Shown piece by piece: positions 14,201-24,605 of a stretch of 64,000 nt of DNA. Positions within the stretch are counted from its first letter, which is position 1. Each line of letters opens with the position of its first letter. Source of the DNA: Rotaria macrura. Its lineage: Eukaryota > Rotifera > Eurotatoria > Philodinida > Philodinidae. A program made the translations under genes and the position numbers. Location of the stretch: positions 124,001 to 188,000 of the forward strand of contig OENT01000130.1 of assembly GCA_900239685.1 (NCBI GenBank), in the 5' to 3' direction. The notes under the pieces were generated by a model. It saw only the letters and a program-made list of their open reading frames with translations. It made no database searches and was not told the DNA's origin.

Positions 14201-14526
14201 TGTCTCTTAGATTTTCATCCATCGGAAGTCACATGTCAATGAGTTCTTTAGATTTTCTTGTTCATCCGAAATTCATATGAATTCGATAGACTAAAATGTT
14301 AGATTACATCTTACTATTAAGTGCATTTCTAGGCTAATGATTGTCACCATACACAATATAATCAATATGACAAATTTATAGTATGTTAAAAAGCAACTTT
14401 ATTTCTCAAATATATACAACGAAAATAGATAATATGAGATGAAAAGTAATTAGAAAAACGAAAAGAATGGCTTCAATAATCTTATGAAGTACCACGTCAT
14501 TACGTATTATGCATCGATGTTGTTCT
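11239..14526. other. Intergenic with unexplained open frames
   Basis: No gene is supported. At 12657-12935 two plus-strand frames are open together over about 260 bases, one Lys-rich with a weakly helical repeat look. At 13133-13336 a minus-strand frame has several Cys and His residues. Neither has an ATG in good context, splice partners or a recognisable domain. I treat them as chance or as decayed remnants. Confidence 0.4.
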
Positions 14527-15206
14527 TTATTGGCAAGCAATGAAAGTTAGAATGCTGAAAATCAACAAACATGGCTGTACACGAAGCGTTTGTCCTTCAT
14601 TATACCAATAATTACCACCAGCTGCATACCACGCTTGACTTCCGGGTGGATGGGAATTTTGGGGCTTAAGATTGTAATTATACATATTAGGTTTATGCCA
14701 TGCGTTATTATGATTATTATTATTGTTACTAGCATAGTAATTTTGCTGTTGTGATGGTTGGGGTCCTGGTGGTCGATTTGAATTTATGAGATAGTTGCTC
14801 AAGCTTGAATCAGGATCATAACTTATCGCCAAAATACCACTATCTGGACGGTTCGGAGGTTTAATAAATGAACCGTAGTTGGGATCGGAACCGACACCTA
14901 TACATACATCAAGATAACAATGTATATTAACATTGCTTTTCTATCAGTCAATGATTACGCACCATAATAGTAGGAGCCTGGAAAAGAACCACTGGGGTGA
15001 CTTATCCAAGATGCTCGCTCTTGGTTGGACGGGAAATTGTTTTTCAAAGGATACAATTGACGACGATAACGAGGATACCCGTGTGCTACACATATGAATA
15101 TTCCTATGCATTGAACAAAACACAGTTTCTTTTTATATCTCTCACACTTACTGATTGCTGTGAAACAAAGATTTACGAGAAGGAATAAATGTAGATTCGA
15201 GATCAT
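14527..15206 (-). CDS. Secreted Pro/Asn/Gln/Tyr-rich protein, unknown function
   Basis: Three minus-strand exons are inferred: 15206-15152, 15085-14963 and 14897-14527. The introns are 66 and 65 nt, both GT-AG and phase 1, giving about 182 residues. The start encodes a signal peptide (MISNLHLFLLVNLCFTAI). The mature part is low-complexity, with an early basic YPRYRRQ patch, many Tyr/Pro/Gly residues, an Asn run and a Gln run. The end is hydrophobic (CLLIFSILTFIACQ), which could be a GPI-type tail or a membrane anchor. The first intron has no stop and is a multiple of three, so retention would give a longer secreted form; a nearer acceptor would make it 48 nt. The stop codon overlaps an AATAAA. 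I recognise no domain; a surface, matrix or cuticle role is only a guess from composition. Confidence 0.7.
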
Positions 15207-18200
15207 TTCTTGTGTTGATAGATACCAGAGATCAAATCAAAGTATGGAAGCTTTCATATGAGAGGAAAGTGAGATAATAACCGTTGCAATATTCTCCTGT
15301 CGCTATTCATTCTCCGGTTCCGTGCATAATATTTCTCTATTTGTATGTACTATTCTCTATTTTGTTATACATTGCCACTGGTAATCAACACATCGGAAGA
15401 GAACAAGTATTTGTACCAGAAAGAATGAAAGCAAGAGAAAAAGAATTCCGCTTACACCGTTAACGGATTGTCTTCACTCTTCCAGAAAGAAAATTGGTAA
15501 CATACATGACAAGACATCCCATAAGATATCTCTCATGTGAAGACTTTTTCTGATGAAGATAAAATACTGCATAGAGTATAAAATCGAAGTATCTTAAATG
15601 AAAATTGAAACAATAGATACTTCAATTCTAACAATGAGCGTACCACTCAAACATCGTCTATTGCAACGACCTTATAGAGTTATGTATCTTGCTTGTGTTT
15701 CCATGTCATATATTTTTCTTGAATAGATTTCGTATAGTGCATTTGAATTAGTATTTTTTTGATCTATAAAAAAAGCATAGAATATGAACTGCATTTTTTC
15801 CATCATGGTTGAATCTCGATTTCGAACTTACATTTTTTTGTTTAATTGTTTTTAATTCTACTATCGTACGTATCCATTTGCGATATCAACGGTACAAATT
15901 GAAGATGAACAGTACCTGCTTTGATTGCCATTCAAAGATATTCATTGGATGATGATCTAAGAGAAATATTTATCAAGCGATATGTATCTATTGAATTCAT
16001 GCTACGTTGATCAATTCTCAGCGACTTGGGTATGATCGTGATGTTCTGAAAAGTGATGTTTGTGTGATAATATTATTCAGATAAACTTGCCGTAATCTAC
16101 TCATCTATTCTTAGAAACTTTCTAACCTGTTTATATAATGTCTCGAAATTATGATGTTCTCCTTGGCGAATTGAATGTACAATGTATGATATGAAGCAAC
16201 TGAACGTTTGCTTATTGTTAACTTCTTTATTAGTATATTTTACAGGAATTGCATTATTCGCACGAATACTCTTATTGTTGAATGAACCTAATGCGCTAAC
16301 GTTTTTGCATGCTACTTAATCAAGTTGTTTCCTCAAATTTCCTCTTTTCATGTCCATTGGTTAGAATACAGACTGGGACACAAAAGCGAACGTCTGAATT
16401 CCTTCCTTCTACTGTGTATGCTTTTTGTGTAATTCCTGTACTGAAACCTATTGTCATTTCCCGACAGGTAGTTAATTTATGTCAACTTAGGGATTTCGTG
16501 CTCTTTTTTATGCATACTTCATATTAAGAACTAAATGGTACTCAAGTTCCACTCGACTACGAAATGCGATGCGAAGCACTCGCTTCAGTCTACGAAACCA
16601 AATACTAATATTTTCAAGAAATCAGAAATATTCTTTCATAGTCTACCAATGAAACACACTGCTAACATAGGCACAACATGAAACGTATTACTTCTGCAAC
16701 TCATCAATCTGTCTCTATCTTCCCGAAGCTTATCAACAGTTTTCTGGAAATCATCGATACTTCATCGATGAATTATCTCGAAATGAATTGAAAGGAAACT
16801 TCTTTCAAAATCGTCATTTTCGGATGCTATTTATTGCGGAACGGAGTAAGGTAAAAGAAATGTGGAAAGAAAGCTATCGGTTCGGTTTTGATATTTGAAT
16901 CTAACATGTGAAAGACTATTTTCAGACATTTAGTTCTTGAAATCATTACATCATATTATGACTAGTTGTATGCTCTTGCTCTGGATTAAATAGTCCGTCA
17001 AATTCAATTCACATTATTTGTGAAAACAAGTAGTATACGGAAACAATAAACTATCTTCTGGGTCCAAAGGCAACAATGCCATTGCTCTCATGTTCAAACA
17101 TTCCATCTTAACTCTTTGCATTTAAACAAATTAGTAAAAATTGTCCAGCGCAAATGTTGATATTCCATACTCAAAGCACCGATCTCTCTACATGTGCATA
17201 TTCTTACGATAGATTTCTATGAAGTTTCAAACTTATAGGGATTCTTATAGTCATGTCGAGCGTCATAGCTTTTCTAATGTGTTATTTCTATAATTCTTCT
17301 TCATTCTATTGAATATTGTCTTCTAGCAACTTTATTTTTATCTATTTCATATGGACCATTCGTGTGCAATAGTGTTACCATACTTCTTTCTCTTGTTTAT
17401 TCTTTTGTTGGAAGAATTAATTGTAATCATATTTTTTTTGTAAAAAATTTGTTCAAAATTCAGATTGAAAATAAATATAGACGAGTTTGATGATCTCAAA
17501 TGCTCTCAACAAACGGTGAGAGACCGAGAGAAAACAATCCTTTAGTTACATTGATATTCAAAGAGAGAAAGAGACGCAAGATATTCTTCTAGTATCTCAG
17601 ATTGTGACAAGCAGAAAGAATATCTTTCTGAATCATACAGTGATCAAAATGGTCTGGATTCGTGTTTCTCATTGGATTGTTCAAGGATGACGTTAGAGGT
17701 GTTCTTCATTCTCAGAATAACGTATGCTTAAATCTCTCATAACAATACTACTTTCATTAGAACAGAACACATGATTTTACTGTGTCAAATTTCTTGACTT
17801 CGTGTATTTATCATCAAGCAACTTTGATAATACCCAATTAAGTTCTATCAATCTATCAAAAAATGAGTTGTTATTCTACATGAAAAAAACACATGCAGAG
17901 AAAGACGGTGGCTATATGAAGAAATTGGGAGGCATATACATGAGGGAAATGAAAGAATACAATGGATTTATACAAGACAATGTGAAAGAATGCATGCATA
18001 CAATGATAAGTGCAAAATATAAACGATGGAAATTAATCAGTGAAAGCAAAATAATTAGCAATGCGAAACGAGCAACGAATAATTTGTTTCAAAGATTAGG
18101 ACACACGCCTATTTACTAAAAAGAGAAAAATATTGGCTTGAATGAGTACCGATAAATATTTCTATGTCAATATTATCTTTTAATCGTTTTTATCAATGTC

Positions 18201-19394
18201 TTCCATTCGATGAGTGTGCATTTGAGAAGACTAAAAACCTACAAGGATACACTGATCTTGCACTTTTACCAAATGATTAATAAACATATAAGTGCCCTTA
18301 TAATCATGAATGAAACATGTAATTATATATTCTAAGAATTCCATAGTGATTCGTACAACATCACATTAGAATTGTCGGTGTCTCTCTCTTGCTCGACCGA
18401 AACAATCAGTTTCTCAGGAACATTCCATTTATTTATTGATGATTTTTTCTGTTCTTCCGAGTTAGATAGCGTGTGTACACATCTTCGCGAGTTCTACACT
18501 ATCCGAATATCTCAGCTGAATACTTACATAATTAAATAATTAACGACGGGTACAACCAACGTGAGGGGGATCTATGAATGATAGAATATTTGGGCGTTAG
18601 ATTTTCACGTGTAATACATCGAATCACTCGATTAAAGTCTCAAAAGAAAAGAAATTAGGTCAAATCATCAAGACAAGACTCAGATGTCACTACAGACTCA
18701 GTGTGCTGGTATTGTCGATAAAAGTGAACAGATATAACTGATGAGATAAATTTCGGTAGAAAAATACTAGAAGACTTATGTTCAATGAAGCTAAAACTTT
18801 TTTGCAAATAGAATTTGGAATTATAGCTTTCACCAATGCCATAAATTCAATCAGTTCGGAAAACATAGCATGTGTTAAACTGTATTTTCTTGAAGAAAGG
18901 CAGTGAGAACTAGTTTGGATCATAAAAGATAAATCGAAGTAGCCCCGAAAATTCTCGGCATAAATCATCATCTTATACGAACTAAAAAGTGAATTCATCT
19001 TAAATGTCGGACATAAGTAACGAAGCAGAACTGTCGCTGGAATAAGTTCAAAGTATTAGACAATAGACGCACAATATCCAAGAAAAAATTAAAATAAAAA
19101 GAGTACTCAAATAGTTCAACAGTTAAGGATAAAAGTGCAAAATGCAAATCAAGTAACAAACATACCATTGCTACAAAGCATGATTGTAAACCATGCTATA
19201 AAGGAAAGTAATTGACTTTGTTCATTCACATGTACATATCATACTGAATGAATATACAACATGATTGGAAAATTTCACAGTACAATGCCGACCGAGAACA
19301 TTAAATAGGCCAATCGAAAATTCCCATCTTAACTCGACTACTAAGAAAGGATTAATGAAATGGATCAAATTTAACTGATTAAATACGTACTATC
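15207..19394. other. Intergenic, no supported gene
   Basis: AT-rich DNA. A Lys-rich plus frame at 17802-18119 starts with GTG, and a minus frame at 18690-18998 has one hydrophobic stretch. Both lack domains and splice context and are not called as genes. No repeat or RNA gene is seen. Confidence 0.45.
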
Positions 19395-19646
19395 CTATAT
19401 TGAAGTAATAAAGAAGAATTTCAAGTTCAAGAATGTATTGAAAACTGAATGCAAAGAAACACATTGTGTAGACCTCTTTTTAGATAGTTGTAACAAATCA
19501 TGAGCAATGTGTGACTTCATGCAACCGTGGCAATTGCAGCACGGACCCATTTCAATCAATACAGGGCCCCATAGAGGCTCGGCAATAACTAAATTCACAG
19601 CGGTTATTATGGAATAGTGGAACTTAAGAAAGCACGAGTATAGAGG
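19395..19646 (-). CDS. Possible terminal exon, unknown protein
   Basis: On the minus strand a strong acceptor (TTATTTTCAG, AG at 19648-19647) is followed by an open frame of 84 codons to the stop at 19395. The frame has no initial ATG of its own. It contains a compact Cys-rich stretch, EMGPCCNCHGCMKSHIAHDL, and is richer in G+C than its surroundings. That combination is more coding-like than the neighbouring chance frames. I do not recognise the family and found no upstream partner exon, so this may be the last exon of a gene I cannot assemble, a decayed fragment or chance. Confidence 0.25.
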   Translation of the reverse strand, partial: PLYSCFLKFHYSIITAVNLVIAEPLWGPVLIEMGPCCNCHGCMKSHIAHDLLQLSKKRSTQCVSLHSVFNTFLNLKFFFITSI

Positions 19647-19944
19647 CTGAAAATAAGAGAAGCAATATACTACGTAGTTTCATCCATTACTCCGTCAATA
19701 TCTAAACTATATCTCTACTGTGATCAATGAAACAAAAGTAGATTTCTATACTAGAAAGTGTAACTGAAAAAAGTACAAACAATGATATTATTAATGATAT
19801 AGGTATTCTTAAACAAGAAAATTACTTTAGAGTTTTGCACTTCTGAAACAGTATACTCAAGAAGCATGAAAACATTTGAGATGTTCAAAAATAAATAAAT
19901 GTGGGACAAAATTTACAGGCACTTTATGTCATTTTATCGATTTT

Positions 19945-20704
19945 TCCGTCATTAAAAAGCAAAAAGTTTTCAAAACTATATCATAAGATCGAGAATCGAA
20001 CGGACTACATTTTGGTATTAATTATAATTAATTCACAGTTAAAGAAAAATCTTGACATCATTTTCAGTTTTGAAGTAGTCGATTGTGTGTCAACAACCGG
20101 TCTCAGCGAAATTTTATCGAGTACTGCTCTAGTGTTTAATCACTATTGTTTTAATAATTGGGAAACGTTGAGCATCAAGTGGAAGTTTCAAAATTCTGAT
20201 AAACAGTGTATTCTGTAGAATGGACTTCATTTTATCAGATAAGCGCTAGCTGCTTTTTTTAAAAATGTGATACATTTGAGATACAGCATGTTGAAAATAT
20301 ATTAATAAAAACAACAGGTAAAACAGCTTAAAATTATCGTTAACATTACTAATAAAAATTTAAAATATTGTCCTTGTTGAAGTTTGCTTCTTGAAAAAGG
20401 TACCTAATTCTTATTTGATAGAACAAAGTCCGCTCTTCAGAAAACAATGTTTTTCAGAGTTTCAAACTTCCACTTGACGCTCAACTTTTCTAAATTATTA
20501 AAACAATATTAATTAAATATTAGAACAGTACTTGATAAAAGTTCATTGAGACCGCTTGTTGAGACACAATCGACTACTTCAAAACTGAAAATGATGGCAA
20601 GATTTTTCTTTAACTGTGAATTAATTATAATTAATACCAAAATGCAGTCCGTTCGATTCTCAATCTAATCATATAGTTTTAAAACATTTTCTGTTTTTCA
20701 ACGG
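19945..20704. repeat. Long imperfect inverted repeat (foldback element)
   Basis: The left arm, about 19945-20245, is repeated in reverse complement at about 20405-20704, around a spacer of roughly 160 bases. Long runs match exactly, for example GGTATTAATTATAATTAATT and TTTTGAAGTAGTCGATTGTG. Overall similarity is high but with scattered substitutions and small indels (by eye roughly 85 percent). The plus-strand frame 19901-20218 lies mostly in the left arm; the same frame in the right arm has a stop, so I do not call a protein. Foldback DNA transposons and palindromic MITEs have this form. I could not define a target-site duplication, so the exact ends are uncertain. Confidence 0.8.
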
Positions 20705-21926
20705 TTGCAAAGTTGATAGCCTAGTTTATTTCATGAAGATTGAACTGCTTTGCAATTGATGTTTTTCAGAAGAACGGTTTGTAACCTGTTCGGAGAATTA
20801 TCTAACTCATTATGTGGACATTCATTAAAAGTGATCTTAGATCAAGCAAAACAAAAAACACATTCAGTGTCTCTATATCAAGTCCCAAATTTTAGATAGT
20901 AGCATATATCATTTTTATGCATCGCGTGTGGATGAATATGTGTAATATCAGTATACGAAAAATGATTTCATCAGTTGAAGTTAGTAGAAAAGCGTAATGC
21001 TTCCAGGCCTATAAATAATGATCAGTGGGTAGGTTATCAATTCACGGTCAAACTCACTGCTAGACTCCATTTATGGCATTTAACAACTAAAGAAAAGACA
21101 CAAAACGCTCCACTCTTAGAACATTTTCTATCATTCCCGAAGTTTCTTCATCTACGTCTTCTTGTTAACTCGTCCTTTCTTTTTTATCGCTCATCCTGTT
21201 GTCTCTTGTTACTTTTTCCAAATTCTTCGAATCCTTTTGAATTTCAACCCCCATCAAAAGTCATTTGAATAATAAACAAAAGAATTATTTAATTACTTTC
21301 AATTTCTTTTATAAATTCTATATCCTTCTCATTCAAATATCTTTTTCATAACCTTTTTATGCTAATGGTTACATTCTCATGAGTGCTGTGAACTTTTTCG
21401 GCAATCGGATAGGATCTCATTTGTTTATGAAAGTCCACCGTTCTTTTTTTATGCATCTAACCACATAGAAATGATGTCCGCTGTCGTTTCCTTGGTTGAA
21501 CGATATTACGCATAAAAGATTCGTCTTTACATCAGTATTTGATGAGCTGCAGAGTATGTATAAGATCCCGTTAACAATCTACACATCAACTTACCTCTAT
21601 AATTTCTTCAAACCACTCATACTGCTTTAATACTTTAGTAGTATATTGTTGTTTTTTCTTCAAGAAGTTATTATGAGAATTCATCATATTCTCTTTCATG
21701 AATAAAACTATCCTCGTGTTTAGAAAGCATTATAATATCGTATATAAATATTTGTCTGAAGATTTCATCGGAAGAGATTTTTATTTAACTGATGATTCTT
21801 TTACTGCTTTGATAACATCGACTCTAAAGAGTTTCGTTTACTTTGTATTTTTCAAGAAATACCAATCTGGCACTCAGTGTTTTACATGTAACATCAGTGG
21901 TGGCTTTATCCCCGAAGTTCATTATA
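20705..21926. other. Upstream region of the first GPCR
   Basis: No gene is supported. The plus frames at 20975-21268 and 21698-21946 have no domain, and the second overlaps the start of the GPCR in another frame. I see no clear TATA box within 100 bases of the GPCR ATG. Confidence 0.45.
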
Positions 21927-22890
21927 ATGTCATTAGCGTCTATTAATCGGTTAATTATGGCCTACGGTGGTCTAGTTTACTTGATTATGGGATTGATTGG
22001 AAGTGTTATGCAGATATTTATTCTAACAGCAGTAACGTATTATAGAAAGACCCCGTGTACATTCTATTTTATGATTGCCAGTATACACGAATGCAGTCTG
22101 TTCGTAACTTCTCTTTGTCCTCTTGTTGTATCTGCATTTTTGAACGTAGACATGACACGAATATCTGTTGTTTGGTGCAAATTTCGTTATTTTTTTACTG
22201 CAAGCACCACTGCAATTCCATTGACTTGTGCATGTTTGGCTACGATCGATCAGTTTTTCATGACATCGCGCAATGTTCGATATCGTCAATGGAGTAATAT
22301 TAAAATTGCACATCGAGCTTCGATGTGCATCGTTATCTTTTGGTGGCTCCATGGTACTCTTTGGTTATACTATCAGGAGATGTCACCAATTACAGGCAAT
22401 TGCATTTATCGCAGCATTGTGTTTTTCGCGTACGCTGCATTTTTCATCTGTGTTATTCTATGTGGCCTGCATATCTCTGTTATGACGATTTTTGGAATTG
22501 TAGCATATCGGCATATAAGAGGTACAACTATACTCTCACGTGAGCGTGCAGATCGAACTCTAACAATTATGGTTTTCATACAAATATTTCTCACATTGAT
22601 TGGCCTCAGTCCATACGGTATTCATGCTATTTATACAATTTTCACAATGAACGTACATAAGATTGCTGAGCGTATAGCCATAGAAGCTATAGCTGGTAAC
22701 ATCGCGTACCTTTTTTGCGCACTCCCATTTGGGGTGAGTACTTTTTGAATAATATTGTTTAATATCTTTCTGTTGCATTTTTTAGGGGCGTTTCTATCTT
22801 CTTCTGTTTGCATCACATCGTTTTCGTCAAACTGTGAAGGATCGAATCATATGGTGGCGGCGACCACGACGTATTGCTCCTCTGACATAA
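21927..22890 (+). CDS. Rhodopsin-like 7TM G protein-coupled receptor, copy 1
   Basis: Exons 21927-22733 and 22786-22890 flank a 52-nt phase-0 intron and encode about 303 residues. I chose the ATG at 21927 because the paralogue at 28.8 kb starts at the matching place; an open extension to 21843 exists. Seven hydrophobic helices can be traced. The extracellular disulphide pair is probably C84 (VWCK) and C159 (TGNC). The end of helix 3 reads ATIDQFF (105-111), so the Arg of the usual DRY switch is Gln. Helix 7 has no NPxxY; the second exon gives GRFYLLLFASHRFR and a basic tail. These are traits of the large divergent receptor families of bdelloids, probably chemosensory or peptide receptors; the ligand is unknown. 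It appears intact and is paired with a paralogue 6 kb downstream on the same strand. Confidence 0.88.
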
Positions 22891-23212
22891 GATGATCTTC
22901 ATACTATTTACACTAGTCCGTCTGTTTTCATTTTCATGAACATTAACCAGTTTTATTTTGTTTTGTAAATTAAAAATTGTATCTTTTTACATTATAAAAA
23001 TAAGAATGCGCGTCGTATCTATGTATACGTATACATCTAATATCAATGGAATCAGTTTTCTTTGTCGATCTATAAAAGGAAAATCAAGTGATCTTAACTT
23101 TTATAATAGTCTAGTTCTTGAATTTCATGAAGTCTTGAAGTCGATTAAAGTATTCATTACAGTAACTAAATTCGACTTTGATTAATTCTTTATCAGATGA
23201 GCCTTCAATATA

Positions 23213-23220
23213 CACTGATG
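23213..23220. repeat. 8-bp target-site duplication, left
   Basis: CACTGATG abuts the left end of the hAT-like element. The right flank at 24598-24605 is CACAGATG, differing at one base. An 8-bp duplication is the hAT signature. Confidence 0.65.
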
Positions 23221-24597
23221 CAGAGATCCGCGAGTCAATCAAAAATGCGACTCGTCACCGCCTCGCCTAGAGTTTATAGTAAAATAGTTATTTTTAGGTT
23301 GTTTTTCAACCACCCATAGCAATCACCATCTTTTTATTTTATACAATCAAATAAAGAACATTTTATACATTTAAATAAGTTAAAAGAACAAATATATTGA
23401 TGATAATCAAATAAATAAAGATCATTCATTGTTTTACTGAGCGTATAAACAATGCTCTGAGAACTGCATCAGTGCAATAGTTCGACTGGACTGAATAATT
23501 AAATATACGTGTATCCAGACTGTGCTGAAACTCATCTAGGAAAAAGAAAACTGCATAGCTGCACAGGATTATTATCAAAGGAACTAATTTTTTTCTAATG
23601 GTGGAGATACTTCGACGTTTTTATCCATCAGTAAAAGGTTTAATAACATCAATTAGAATTGTTATCACTAATTTAAAAGAGAAAAATTCATATTTTTTTA
23701 TGCGAAAGATAAACGATCAATTTGGAGTTTCTATAATCTGATGCGAATTCCTCTATTCTTAGATTTTCAAAATTATGTAATACGTTATTTGACTTCTTGA
23801 GTTTTCTCTATTCTATCTAACTTCACAAAATCCTCTCAAATCATGTTGCACTGACAAGATCTGAAAACACCAGTGACGTTAGTTAAAGTTTGATGAAGTA
23901 CTACTCTGAACACAGTGAACATAATAGCCACGCTATTCAAGAACTTACTGAAAAATCATATTTTTAGAGGTCTTATTTGCTGATCATTTTGGTCACCACA
24001 TGTTCCATGTTCATCAAGAAAAGGTGTTCCCCGAGTCAAAATACTAGAGAACGGCAAATAGTGATAGTCAAAGCATACGGCATTTTCTAGTACTATGACT
24101 CTGATACCCTATGTTCTTGATAAAAATAGAACAGNATACATTTCTATTTTTTGTGGTTGACGACTGATAGAAGTGTGTTGGGAAAGGTCAAACTCCGTGG
24201 TCAAGTAGATGATGCTAGCTTTCAAGTATGTTAATAAGTTGCCACCACTTGAAGAGAAGCTTGGAAGTAGCCTCTACCATCACGAAAAATATCAGATAAT
24301 TTGTTTATCACTCTGTAGAGATATACAGTTTTCTATTTTAAGCTGATTGTTGAGACACCCTGCACACTAAGTTATTGTCCCGATCTGATAAACTTCACTA
24401 CAAATGGAAACGCTTAGAAAGAGCTGCATAAAATCGAAAGATATCCTTAAAGATTTTCCATTTATTTATCAAAAATAACATTCTAAGTATAGGCGAGTCG
24501 ACTCGGCGATTTACAAAGTCAACTCGTGCTCGCCGCGGTTTAGAAAATGCCGACTCGCCTCGCCTCGTGGCGGTGTGAGGCGAGTCTCAGATCTCTG
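23221..24597. mobile_element. hAT-like non-autonomous DNA transposon, 1377 bp
   Basis: The ends form short terminal inverted repeats: the left starts CAGAGATCCGCGAGTC and the right, read inward, CAGAGATCTGAGACTC (13 of 16 identical, the first 8 perfect). Flanking 8-mers CACTGATG and CACAGATG look like a target duplication with one change. CAG-initial TIRs and 8-bp duplications are typical of hAT elements. Both subterminal regions carry clustered GCGAGTC / GACTCGC motifs, which make them locally GC-rich in an AT-rich setting; such clusters usually bind the transposase. The interior (about 23300-24480) is AT-rich, has no open frame of note and contains one N at 24135. It must have moved with a transposase supplied elsewhere. 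It sits just downstream of GPCR copy 1. Confidence 0.75.
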
Positions 24598-24605
24598 CAC
24601 AGATG

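Noticed and set aside
19901..20218. 105-codon frame within the left arm of the foldback
   Set aside because: The same frame in the inverted right arm carries a stop and replacement changes; no sign of protein constraint.
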